DNA of 64,000 nt from Clostridiaceae bacterium (GTDB lineage Bacteria; Bacillota_A; Clostridia; Clostridiales; Clostridiaceae). Of the stretch, positions 33,276 through 39,475 are shown one piece after another; position 1 is the first letter of the stretch, and the number at the start of each line of letters is the position of its first letter. The DNA is taken from contig JAQSXU010000003.1 of the NCBI GenBank assembly GCA_029256485.1, positions 67,309-131,308 of the forward strand, given 5' to 3'. Below the pieces are notes generated by a model. That model was not told where the DNA came from and ran no database searches. It was given only the letters and a program-made list of their open reading frames with translations. The translations under genes were made by a program, and so were the position numbers.

Positions 33276-33860
33276 TTATAAATTGCTATTTACTTGAATT
33301 GATAATTCATTTTCAGAGTACATATATTTTATTTCATCTTCACACAGAAATATAGTGCCTGTTTCTACAGTCTCTTTAAACAAACTTAATATCAAGAATA
33401 AATCACTATATTTTTGAACATTAGTATATATAATTTCAGTTGCATCTTGATAAAAAGGATAAAGAATTTCATTCCAATAATTAGGACTTTCTTTATTTAA
33501 ATCTTGAAAATTTGAAACCATTTTTAATTTAGGTGTTTCCATTTCTCCGTTTTTAAATTTATCTACTAAATATTCCAAAACTGCCTTTTTGTAATTATCT
33601 AAACAATCATGGTCTATATCAAACTCTTCTTGCTCTTCATCCGTCATTTCTACATCAGAATCAATTACCCATCCAAGTTTATTTGCCTTTTCTTTAATGT
33701 TTTCATATGGCAAACTATTAGCTGTTTTAATATAAACTTCTACTTCCATATTCTCTATTCGGCTATCAGTACAAAGATGTACTTCACTAAATGGTTCTCC
33801 ACAAAAGTCTATGAGTTCACACTCTCCACAGCAATCCTTTTTAATATCTTTTATTTTCAT
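33276..33860 (-). CDS. hypothetical protein with Cys-rich N-terminus
   Basis: 194 residues. The N-terminus KDCCGECELIDFCGEPFSEVHLC is Cys-rich and may bind a metal; an acidic middle (MTDEEQEEFDIDHDC) and helical C-terminus follow. CGGAGG precedes the ATG. It is the last gene of a leftward run of small hypotheticals between the two tRNA arrays. Function unknown. Confidence 0.55.
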   Translation of the reverse strand: MKIKDIKKDCCGECELIDFCGEPFSEVHLCTDSRIENMEVEVYIKTANSLPYENIKEKANKLGWVIDSDVEMTDEEQEEFDIDHDCLDNYKKAVLEYLVDKFKNGEMETPKLKMVSNFQDLNKESPNYWNEILYPFYQDATEIIYTNVQKYSDLFLILSLFKETVETGTIFLCEDEIKYMYSENELSIQVNSNL

Positions 33861-33881
33861 AATCCCTCCGTATTTTTTTAT

Positions 33882-34247
33882 TTAATTCGCTAATTTTTCC
33901 CTAATATTTTTAGATATAATTTCCTTTTGAGTATTTATATCTAAATCTATCCATTCATAACAATCTTCAATTAAATCAAACATATTGCTAATGGGGATTG
34001 CTGTTCCACGCCCTGTAATTTCTGCTTCCATCCATCCAACTATAAAATTAGCAGTCAAATCATTGTCATATGATTTATATATTATTGAATAATAAAGATA
34101 TATTAACAAATCATTGTCTATAATACATGGATAATTATTAACAGCTTCTCCTAATGCTTCTAAAGACGAATCAAATGTTATAACTTCCTTCAAATCTTCA
34201 CTTCTAACCAAATAGTAACCTTTAAATTCAACTCTTTCATTATTCAT
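33882..34247 (-). CDS. hypothetical protein, 121 aa
   Basis: Begins MNNERVEFKGYYLVRSED and has an aromatic middle (CIIDNDLLIYLYYSIIYKSY) that is amphipathic rather than membrane-spanning. No domain recognised. A GGGATGTG site lies upstream. Probably cotranscribed with its neighbours. Confidence 0.5.
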   Translation of the reverse strand: MNNERVEFKGYYLVRSEDLKEVITFDSSLEALGEAVNNYPCIIDNDLLIYLYYSIIYKSYDNDLTANFIVGWMEAEITGRGTAIPISNMFDLIEDCYEWIDLDINTQKEIISKNIREKLAN

Positions 34248-34296
34248 TTTTTCACATCCCTAAGATAAACTGTGTTTATTCTTATACCTTCCTTTT

Positions 34297-34659
34297 TTAG
34301 ATTAATTCAACCTCACAATTGTAATATGCTTCAATGTCATTATATTCACCTTCAATAGCACTATCTTCTTCAGAAAGTTTATACCCCAATTCTCTTAAAA
34401 CATTAGTTAGTGATTTATAATTCTCACTGTCTGTCAACTTGTAATCATAATTAGCAAGCACTGGGGAATACTTAACTAAATCCAGAACTGTAAACTTATA
34501 ATTACTGTTAACAGATTTAAACGAATACCTGCCTGTACAACTATTATCAGAACCAGAAAAATGTCCTTCACCTATCCTTCTAACAACCTCTGATAAAGCT
34601 ATATCTATATCATCTATTGTTTCTCCCTCAACTTCAATATTAAACTTTACTGCACACAT
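34297..34659 (-). CDS. hypothetical protein, 120 aa
   Basis: An acidic protein with VEGETIDDIDIALSEVVRRI and a region SGSDNSCTGRYSFKSVN. TAGGAGG precedes the ATG. The pattern recalls small phage or plasmid proteins of the DUF-type; no family recognised. About 110 bp upstream lies the frameshifted Cys-rich gene. Confidence 0.5.
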   Translation of the reverse strand: MCAVKFNIEVEGETIDDIDIALSEVVRRIGEGHFSGSDNSCTGRYSFKSVNSNYKFTVLDLVKYSPVLANYDYKLTDSENYKSLTNVLRELGYKLSEEDSAIEGEYNDIEAYYNCEVELI

Positions 34660-34768
34660 ATCTTTTCCTCCTAATATATTTAATTATACTAAATTCCAAT
34701 TTACTTTATTTCTTATTTTATTATATTCCTTATTTAAAAATCAATAATTTTCACACTCTAACATCCTG

Positions 34769-34908
34769 TTATATGAATTTTTTTGGAGCATAACCGTTAC
34801 AGTTTCCGCAATTTTCACAGTCACTGTCTCCTGTATTGTTTTTCTTACATTCGAAGCACAGGCAATTCTCGCATTCTCACCATAATCATAAAAGTTATTA
34901 TTTTTCAC
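34769..34908 (-). pseudogene. frameshifted small Cys-rich protein gene
   Basis: A GTG with AGGGGCG upstream opens the frame VKNNNFYDYGENA, which then runs off. From about 34870 the +1 frame reads ENCLCFECKKNN, GDSDCENCGNCNGYAPKKFI and a stop. Restoring one base near 34870-34875 would join them into a 46-residue protein with eight Cys in CxCxxC/CxxCxxC patterns, a metal-binding or ferredoxin-like small protein. Either a recent mutation, a sequencing error or programmed frameshifting. Confidence 0.6.
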
Positions 34909-34922
34909 ATAAATCGCCCCTA

Positions 34923-35345
34923 CTAATTAAATGCATCAAGTAACATTTTACCTTTTTCATTATTATATACCATAATATAGGAATCATCACAAGTTTCTAT
35001 ATGTTCGGTTATATCAACAAAACCTCTTTTATTATAAAATTTAGCTAATTTATCTGATACATCTTTTCTCTTTTCTTTTATAAGTTTTTCAGAATATTCT
35101 TCATCTAATACCCCTGCTTGTAAAAAAATTAAAGATTCTTTATATGTATCACAAAAATCTTCTAATAGTTTTGTAGCTATACCCCTACCTCTATCAATTT
35201 TATCTACAAATAATTTATCAATCCATCGAATATCAATCTCATTTGGATTGTTATTTTTACTTATATAATGTTTTAAGATTAACTCCCAATATACAAGTTT
35301 TCTATTTTTGCTAAATTCAATTTTCCTATGCAATAATTCATTCAT
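34923..35345 (-). CDS. GNAT-type N-acetyltransferase-like protein
   Basis: 140 residues. The acetyl-CoA loop is DRGRGIATKLLEDF (about 52-65, RxxGxG/A type), preceded by a WIDKLFVDK strand and followed by ESLIFLQAG and a C-terminal YNKRGFVDI motif that matches GNAT strand 6. Substrate unknown; such enzymes on mobile elements can modify proteins or antibiotics or be toxins. AAGGAG precedes the ATG. Confidence 0.75.
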   Translation of the reverse strand: MNELLHRKIEFSKNRKLVYWELILKHYISKNNNPNEIDIRWIDKLFVDKIDRGRGIATKLLEDFCDTYKESLIFLQAGVLDEEYSEKLIKEKRKDVSDKLAKFYNKRGFVDITEHIETCDDSYIMVYNNEKGKMLLDAFN

Positions 35346-35372
35346 ACAATCTCTCCTTATTAATAAAATTAG

Positions 35373-35801
35373 TTAGTTAACCTTTTGGACATTTACTGCA
35401 TTAAGGTTTTTTATAACAACTTGTTTTCCAATTGGTATTCCAATTCCTTCATGACGGACAATCCAACCATCTACATTAGAATAATTCTTTTTCACAAAGT
35501 CTTCTATAATGCTTCCAAACCTTTGATAATTATTAATATTTATCTGAGGAACTTTGTAATATTCCATTCTCTTTCCTATTTCTAATACATATTTTTTCAT
35601 ATAAGTAATCAACTCTCTTAATAATTCTCTTTTTGTAAAATCAAGAAATATTGAGTTTTGATTAGGTATTAATGTATATAAAATTTCGCCATTTGAAGTA
35701 TAATAAGCCCTCATAGCATTATTTGAAGCAACATATGCATAAATGCCCACTCCTGCTTCACCACATGATTCTCTAATATCTCCACCACGCTCAAAAACCA
35801 T
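35373..35801 (-). CDS. hypothetical protein, 142 aa
   Basis: Begins MVFERGGDIRESCGEAGVGIYAYVASN and ends with an RHEGIGIPIGKQVVIKNLNA segment. The mixture of a Gly/aromatic N-terminal motif and a conserved IPxGxQVVI end resembles parts of ADP-ribosyltransferase-like folds, but no complete motif set is present, so this is only a hint. AAGGAG precedes the ATG. It lies divergent from the P-loop/RHH gene. Confidence 0.45.
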   Translation of the reverse strand: MVFERGGDIRESCGEAGVGIYAYVASNNAMRAYYTSNGEILYTLIPNQNSIFLDFTKRELLRELITYMKKYVLEIGKRMEYYKVPQININNYQRFGSIIEDFVKKNYSNVDGWIVRHEGIGIPIGKQVVIKNLNAVNVQKVN

Positions 35802-35945
35802 ATTATTTCTCCTTATAAAGTATTTATATTAAATTCCTATTTTGTATTTTTAATATTATATTTTAAAACTTCTTTATATATTAGCTTGATTGCTATAATT
35901 TAAATTCAGTGACTATAATATCAAACTATGTCAAACATCCTAATT

Positions 35946-35975
35946 ATTGACACCATTTACGGTGTCACATATAAT
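35946..35975 (+). promoter_or_regulatory. promoter with GACACC-N6-GGTGTC operator
   Basis: TTGACA, 17 bp, TATAAT, with a perfect 6-6-6 dyad GACACC/GGTGTC that covers the -35 and the spacer. It drives the P-loop/RHH gene, whose C-terminal RHH domain is the obvious candidate repressor. Confidence 0.75.
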
Positions 35976-36019
35976 AAAATTATTAAATGTGATATGTAAT
36001 AATTTGAGAGGAGATAACA

Positions 36020-36649
36020 ATGAAAAATAAAATTATATACGGAAGCACAGGTACTGGGAAAACAGTAAATTACTTTAAACCAGAAATACAAAATTGGAAA
36101 GGTAAAACAATTGCAATTTCAAATCATAATGAAGGAATTAATGACTTTAAAAAGTTTGAGTTAGGAGTTTTAAATCTTTCTTATGAGGAAATTCTTGTTT
36201 ATGATAAAATTCTTTTAACAAAAAATCCAAAGGTTGATTCTTACTTTTGTAATAAAGATTTGCTGGGTGTAATAAAGTATTTAATTGAGAATATATCGTA
36301 TTTTAAAGAACCTGTATTAGTAGCTATTGATGAATTTGCTCAATTTAATTTAACTGAAAAATTTAGTAATAACGAATCTATAATTCTGAATTTATTAAAA
36401 TCAAATGAAATTAATACGCTTTTTTTAGTTCAGTCATTAAAACAGATAAGGGAAGTTTATAAAAGTGATTATGAAAAAATAATGGAGTTAAGTGAACTTT
36501 TTTGTACTAAAGTGTACGAAGATTACTCAGGAGAATTAAGAGTAAGATTTCCCAAGAGTTTACACAAATATTTAAAAGAAAAAGCAGAAAAAGAAGGGGT
36601 AAGCTTAAATCAATATATAGTATATGAACTAACTAAAGCTATGAAATGA
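36020..36649 (+). CDS. P-loop ATPase fused to ribbon-helix-helix domain
   Basis: 209 residues. The N-terminal part starts with Walker A YGSTGTGKT (about 6-14) and has Walker B-like PVLVAIDEFAQF (about 100-111), an arrangement like a minimal VirD4/FtsK-type or zot-like ATPase. The last 40 residues, LRVRFPKSLHKYLKEKAEKE then GVSLNQYIVYELTKA, are a typical ribbon-helix-helix DNA-binding domain of the HicB/Arc type. A dyad operator lies in its promoter, suggesting autoregulation. GAGGAG precedes the ATG. The P-loop is by motif; role unknown. Confidence 0.7.
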   Translation: MKNKIIYGSTGTGKTVNYFKPEIQNWKGKTIAISNHNEGINDFKKFELGVLNLSYEEILVYDKILLTKNPKVDSYFCNKDLLGVIKYLIENISYFKEPVLVAIDEFAQFNLTEKFSNNESIILNLLKSNEINTLFLVQSLKQIREVYKSDYEKIMELSELFCTKVYEDYSGELRVRFPKSLHKYLKEKAEKEGVSLNQYIVYELTKAMK

Positions 36650-36686
36650 GAAAATTAATTATAAAACAAATATAGAACAATTATTT

Positions 36687-36727
36687 TGTAAATTATGCTT
36701 GACAAACAATTTTTATTATTATATAAT
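36687..36727 (+). promoter_or_regulatory. dyad promoter of tRNA array 2
   Basis: TGTAAA-N6-TTGACA, 17 bp, TATAAT, 61 bp before the leader 2 ATG. Confidence 0.87.
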
Positions 36728-36788
36728 GAATAATATCAAAAACATGGTAATATAATATTTAAAATACTATTGAAGGAGGAAATGAACA

Positions 36789-36974
36789 ATGAGAAACTTA
36801 ACAATTAGATTTAGAAAACTAAATAACAATAAACCTGTTAACTTTAAATTCAACGGGCTTGTTTCTTATGCTCATTTTAATCCGTATAAACCTGGATATA
36901 AACTCGGCTTCTATAAATTTATAAAACAGCTTTATAAGAATAGTATTTATTCGTGCAGTATGAGGTATACTTAA
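36789..36974 (+). CDS. leader peptide of tRNA array 2 (61 codons)
   Basis: GAAGGAGG precedes the ATG. Codons 7-44 encode Arg, Phe, Lys, Leu, Asn, Pro, Gly, Tyr and His in 34 of 38 positions; the only others are two Val, one Ser and one Ala. These nine are exactly the amino acids of the 16 tRNAs that follow. Asp, Glu, Gln, Cys, Trp, Thr, Met and Ile are absent there. Arg codons are AGA, matching Arg(TCT), and Leu codons are CTA, CTT and CTC, matching Leu(TAG)/Leu(AAG) rather than the usual TTA. Bases 36933-36944 follow the window and can pair with the terminator 5' arm. The protein is not homologous to leader 1. Confidence 0.82.
   Translation: MRNLTIRFRKLNNNKPVNFKFNGLVSYAHFNPYKPGYKLGFYKFIKQLYKNSIYSCSMRYT
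36933..36944 (+). promoter_or_regulatory. antiterminator strand of leader 2
   Basis: TATAAGAATAGT can pair over 12 bp (one G-U) with ACTGTTCTTATA at 37043-37054, which contains the 5' arm of the terminator. It repeats the first part of the terminator 3' arm (AGAATAGT), so the two compete for the same partner. Confidence 0.75.
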
Positions 36975-37038
36975 GTATTCAATTAGAAATAATTTTATCT
37001 TTTTACTTTCACGAAATTAATATAACTTTGTATATGCA

Positions 37039-37071
37039 AAGGACTGTTCTTATAGAGAATAGTCCTTTTTT
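37039..37071 (+). terminator. attenuator terminator before tRNA array 2
   Basis: AAGGACTGTTCT pairs with AGAATAGTCCTT around TATAG, followed by six T, 12 bp before the first tRNA. Confidence 0.87.
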
Positions 37072-37082
37072 ATATTTATTTT

Positions 37083-37156
37083 CAGGGTGTAGTCAAATTT
37101 GGTATGACGCTGTATTTGGGATACAGAGGTCGAAGGTTCGAATCATTTCGCTCTGA
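37083..37156 (+). tRNA. tRNA-Pro(TGG), copy 1
   Basis: Acceptor CAGGGTG/CGCTCTG, anticodon stem CTGTA/TACAG around TTTGGGA, A73. One mismatch in the T-stem. Confidence 0.88.
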
Positions 37157-37162
37157 CTTAGT

Positions 37163-37238
37163 GGTGGATATGGTGCAATGGTTAGCACATGTGACTGTGA
37201 ATCACAGAATGTAGGTTCAATTCCTAATATTCACCCCA
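37163..37238 (+). tRNA. tRNA-His(GTG)
   Basis: Acceptor GTGGATA/TATTCAC, anticodon stem TGTGA/TCACA around CTGTGAA, C73 and encoded CCA. The base at position -1 is G in the DNA, opposite C73, so the extra guanylate needed by histidyl-tRNA synthetase is genomically encoded. Confidence 0.93.
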
Positions 37239-37282
37239 ATAGAATATTCAATAATGTTTTAAAGTAAACGACAAATTAATAT

Positions 37283-37366
37283 GGGCAGGTATCCAAGAGG
37301 CTGAAGGAAGCTGACTGTAAATCAGTGACGTAAGATACAACGGGAGTTCAAATCTCTCCCTGCTCA
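37283..37366 (+). tRNA. tRNA-Tyr(GTA), copy 1
   Basis: Acceptor GGGCAGG/CCTGCTC, anticodon stem GCTGA/TCAGT around CTGTAAA, long variable arm, A73. Confidence 0.92.
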
Positions 37367-37368
37367 CT

Positions 37369-37446
37369 TAAACAATGAGGTGCTCATAAGACTACATTAA
37401 AATTTGGATTTAAAACGTGTCTTATAAATATTTTCCTTATTGTTTA
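37369..37446 (+). ncRNA. structured RNA in tRNA array 2
   Basis: TAAACAATGAGG pairs with CCTTATTGTTTA (12 bp, one G-U) and, inside, ATAAGAC with GTCTTAT (7 bp), leaving an A+T-rich loop. It fills the space between Tyr and Phe tRNA genes almost exactly. No open frame. Confidence 0.5.
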
Positions 37447-37447
37447 C

Positions 37448-37520
37448 GGGAAGGTAGCTCAAATGGTAGAGCATGGGACTGAAAATCCCAGTGTAGCGAG
37501 TTCGATACTCGCCTTTCCCA
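37448..37520 (+). tRNA. tRNA-Phe(GAA), copy 1
   Basis: Acceptor GGGAAGG/CTTTCCC, anticodon stem TGGGA/TCCCA around CTGAAAA, A73. Confidence 0.93.
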
Positions 37521-37531
37521 TCAATAATCAT

Positions 37532-37606
37532 CAGGGTATAGTCAAGTGGTATGACGCTGTATTTGGGATACAGAAACCGAAGGTTCAAATCCTTCTACTC
37601 TGACCA
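37532..37606 (+). tRNA. tRNA-Pro(TGG), copy 2
   Basis: Acceptor CAGGGTA/TACTCTG, same anticodon arm as copy 1, perfect T-stem, CCA encoded. Confidence 0.92.
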
Positions 37607-37608
37607 TT

Positions 37609-37686
37609 GGGGGATTAGCTCAGTTGGAATAGAGCAATAGACTTCTAATCTATAAGTCATAGGTTCAAATCCTATATCCCTCACCA
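37609..37686 (+). tRNA. tRNA-Arg(TCT)
   Basis: Acceptor GGGGGAT/ATCCCTC, anticodon stem ATAGA/TCTAT around CTTCTAA, CCA encoded. Reads AGA/AGG, the Arg codons of leader 2. Confidence 0.93.
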
Positions 37687-37690
37687 ATAT

Positions 37691-37764
37691 GCATATATGG
37701 TGTAATTTGGCTAACACTACTGCCTTCCAAGCAGTAATTATGGGTTCGAGTCCCATTATATGCT
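37691..37764 (+). tRNA. tRNA-Gly(TCC)
   Basis: Acceptor GCATATA/TATATGC, anticodon stem ACTGC/GCAGT around CTTCCAA. Confidence 0.92.
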
Positions 37765-37776
37765 TTTAAAAATACT

Positions 37777-37851
37777 GGGAGTATAGCTCAATGGTTGAGC
37801 AGTAGCCTGTTAAGCTACCTGATGTGGGTTCAAATCCCATTGCTCCCTCCA
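37777..37851 (+). tRNA. tRNA-Asn(GTT), copy 2
   Basis: Acceptor GGGAGTA/TGCTCCC, anticodon stem GTAGC/GCTAC around CTGTTAA, CCA encoded. Its body differs from the copy in array 1. Confidence 0.92.
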
Positions 37852-37856
37852 ATCAT

Positions 37857-37933
37857 ACGGATGTAGCCTAATGGCTGAGGCACACGACTTTTAATCGTGA
37901 TAATGTCGGGTTCAAATCCCACCATCCGTACCA
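37857..37933 (+). tRNA. tRNA-Lys(TTT)
   Basis: Acceptor ACGGATG/CATCCGT, anticodon stem CACGA/TCGTG around CTTTTAA, A73 and CCA encoded. Confidence 0.92.
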
Positions 37934-37937
37934 ATAC

Positions 37938-38010
37938 CAGGGAATAGTTCAGTTGGTAGAACGCATGTTTTGGGAACATGAGGTCGTAGGTTCGAATCCT
38001 ACTTCTCTGA
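37938..38010 (+). tRNA. tRNA-Pro(TGG), copy 3
   Basis: Acceptor CAGGGAA/TTCTCTG, anticodon stem CATGT/ACATG around TTTGGGA; a different body from the other Pro copies. Confidence 0.92.
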
Positions 38011-38017
38011 CTTTAAT

Positions 38018-38093
38018 GGTTAAATAGCTCAGTTGGTAGAGCGTTGGTCTGAAGAGCCAAGCGTCATAGGTTCAAACCCTATTTTAACCACCA
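38018..38093 (+). tRNA. tRNA-Phe(GAA), copy 2
   Basis: Acceptor GGTTAAA/TTTAACC, anticodon stem TTGGT/GCCAA around CTGAAGA, CCA encoded. G at position 37 is unusual for Phe. Confidence 0.88.
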
Positions 38094-38098
38094 TATAA

Positions 38099-38187
38099 GG
38101 GAGTATAATTCGTTAAGGAAGGCGAGGCGGTCTGTAAAACCGTTAGCATTGTGCTTCAAGTGGGTTCAATTCCCTCTACTCCCACCA
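38099..38187 (+). tRNA. tRNA-Tyr(GTA), copy 2
   Basis: Acceptor GGGAGTA/TACTCCC, anticodon stem GCGGT/ACCGT around CTGTAAA, long variable arm, CCA encoded. Confidence 0.9.
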
Positions 38188-38192
38188 AATTT

Positions 38193-38274
38193 GTCGCTGT
38201 GGTGGAATGGCATACACAAATGGCTAAGAACCATTGCTTTAAACAGCGTGAGAGTTCGAATCTCTCCAGCGATA
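38193..38274 (+). tRNA. tRNA-Leu(AAG)
   Basis: Acceptor GTCGCTG/CAGCGAT, anticodon stem AATGG/CCATT around CTAAGAA, long variable arm, A73. An A34 anticodon for Leu is uncommon in bacteria and would need deamination to read CUC well. Confidence 0.88.
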
Positions 38275-38280
38275 CTTTAT

Positions 38281-38363
38281 GTCAAAGTGATGGAATGGAT
38301 TACATGGCTGACTTAGAATCAGTTGTCCTAAAGGATTTAGGGGTTCGAATCCCCTCTTTGATA
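38281..38363 (+). tRNA. tRNA-Leu(TAG)
   Basis: Acceptor GTCAAAG/CTTTGAT, anticodon stem GCTGA/TCAGT around CTTAGAA, long variable arm, A73. Reads CUA/CUG. Confidence 0.92.
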
Positions 38364-38367
38364 CTAT

Positions 38368-38443
38368 GGGAAGGTAGCTCAAAAGGTAGAGCATGGGACT
38401 GAAAATCCCAGTGTAGTGAGTTCGATACTCACCCTTCACACCA
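38368..38443 (+). tRNA. tRNA-Phe(GAA), copy 3
   Basis: Near-copy of Phe copy 1; acceptor GGGAAGG/CCTTCAC has one G-A mismatch at pair 2:71, CCA encoded. Possibly decaying. Confidence 0.85.
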
Positions 38444-38455
38444 TATTTATAATTA

Positions 38456-38529
38456 CAGGGTGTAGTCAAGTCTGGTATGACGCTGTATTTGGGATACAGA
38501 AATCAAAGGTTCAAATCCTTTCACTCTGA
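38456..38529 (+). tRNA. tRNA-Pro(TGG), copy 4
   Basis: Acceptor CAGGGTG/CACTCTG, same anticodon arm as copies 1 and 2. Last gene of array 2. Confidence 0.92.
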
Positions 38530-38685
38530 CTTGCATATTAAAAAAATATAAAAGGGATTATTTAGCTCTTTTATTAAGACAAAATAGTTGCGACATGATG
38601 TTTATAATTGATATAGTGGATTTTACGGAGGATGACAATAAAATCAATAAACATAGCCATTCAAAGGTCTGTTCTTTATTAAAAA

Positions 38686-38731
38686 TAAAAAAACAGAGGA
38701 GCTCTCATCAAGAAAGCACTCTGCTTTTTTG
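38686..38731. terminator. terminator after tRNA array 2
   Basis: CAGAG-G-AGCT pairs with AGC-A-CTCTG, flanked by A-run and T-run; it can also end the leftward 72-aa gene. The roughly 150 bases between the last tRNA and this stem show no convincing gene. Confidence 0.65.
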
Positions 38732-38744
38732 CATTACCAGACTA

Positions 38745-38963
38745 TTATTGAATAAGCTCTGCGTTAGAAAAATATGATTCATTGCCATTAATTAAAAGTA
38801 TATTCCTTGGGTATTCAACATTCTGTTCGTGCCCAATTACTTGATATAGATTTTCTGGGTTATTCATAATAATATTCTTCTCAGCACTAAATAATCCTGA
38901 GCACTCCCAATAACTATCCATGAATCCTACATTAATTTTAACTACATTTCCTATGTTTATCAT
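38745..38963 (-). CDS. hypothetical protein, 72 aa
   Basis: Starts MINIGNVVKINVGFMDSYWE, probably a small beta-barrel type fold, with a polar second half (NPENLYQVIGHEQNVEYPRN). AAAGGAG precedes the ATG. No family recognised. Confidence 0.5.
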   Translation of the reverse strand: MINIGNVVKINVGFMDSYWECSGLFSAEKNIIMNNPENLYQVIGHEQNVEYPRNILLINGNESYFSNAELIQ

Positions 38964-39062
38964 TTTCCCATCATTCTCCTTTTTTTAATAAATTCCCTGT
39001 TTTTATTAAGCAAAACCTAACCTGTTAATTTAACTATTTTATATTATAGATTTTCGATTTGA

Positions 39063-39281
39063 TTTCATAACGCAATAATTAAATGTTATCAAAGTCAAAT
39101 ACATGGTTATCAAGGATTAATGGATTATATTAATAAAAATAGTCCTAAATATTGTTTACATGGTCATCAACATATAAATAAAATATCAAAATACAACGAA
39201 ACATATATAATCGGAGTTTACGTAGGAGTTATCTTGGATACTAAAAACGGTGAAATCTCAGCAATTATGCATATAGATTAA
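39063..39281 (+). pseudogene. metallophosphoesterase C-terminal remnant
   Basis: An open frame without a usable start follows an in-frame TGA and reads IKCYQSQIHGYQGLMDYINK, SPKYCLHGHQHINKI, then VYVGVILDTKNGEI to a stop. LHGHQH matches the last metal-binding motif (GHxH) of calcineurin-like phosphoesterases. The N-terminal two thirds, with the first metal motifs, are missing. It is a decayed remnant, perhaps of a phosphatase gene acquired earlier. Confidence 0.65.
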
Positions 39282-39368
39282 ACAAAAGATAAAGCTACTT
39301 TTAGCTTCATTTTTGTTGTCCATATATAGCGATTTTTACCTATGCAACTACTATATATAGTATGTTTT

Positions 39369-39409
39369 TGTAAATTATATTTGACACTTTTTTAAATTGA
39401 TGATATAAT
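39369..39409 (+). promoter_or_regulatory. dyad promoter
   Basis: TGTAAA-N6-TTGACA, 17 bp, TATAAT; drives the 149-aa coiled-coil gene. Confidence 0.85.
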
Positions 39410-39475
39410 GTAAATATAAAGAAATTAATACATAAAAATGATAATAAATCTAAATTGACATATAGGAGAGATAAA

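Noticed and set aside
36953..38469. Open frames through tRNA array 2
   Set aside because: Same reason: created by tRNA sequence, no ribosome sites, tRNA structures complete on the plus strand.
38595..38777. 60-codon frame after array 2
   Set aside because: No ribosome site at its start, and it runs through the terminator hairpin and into the opposite gene.
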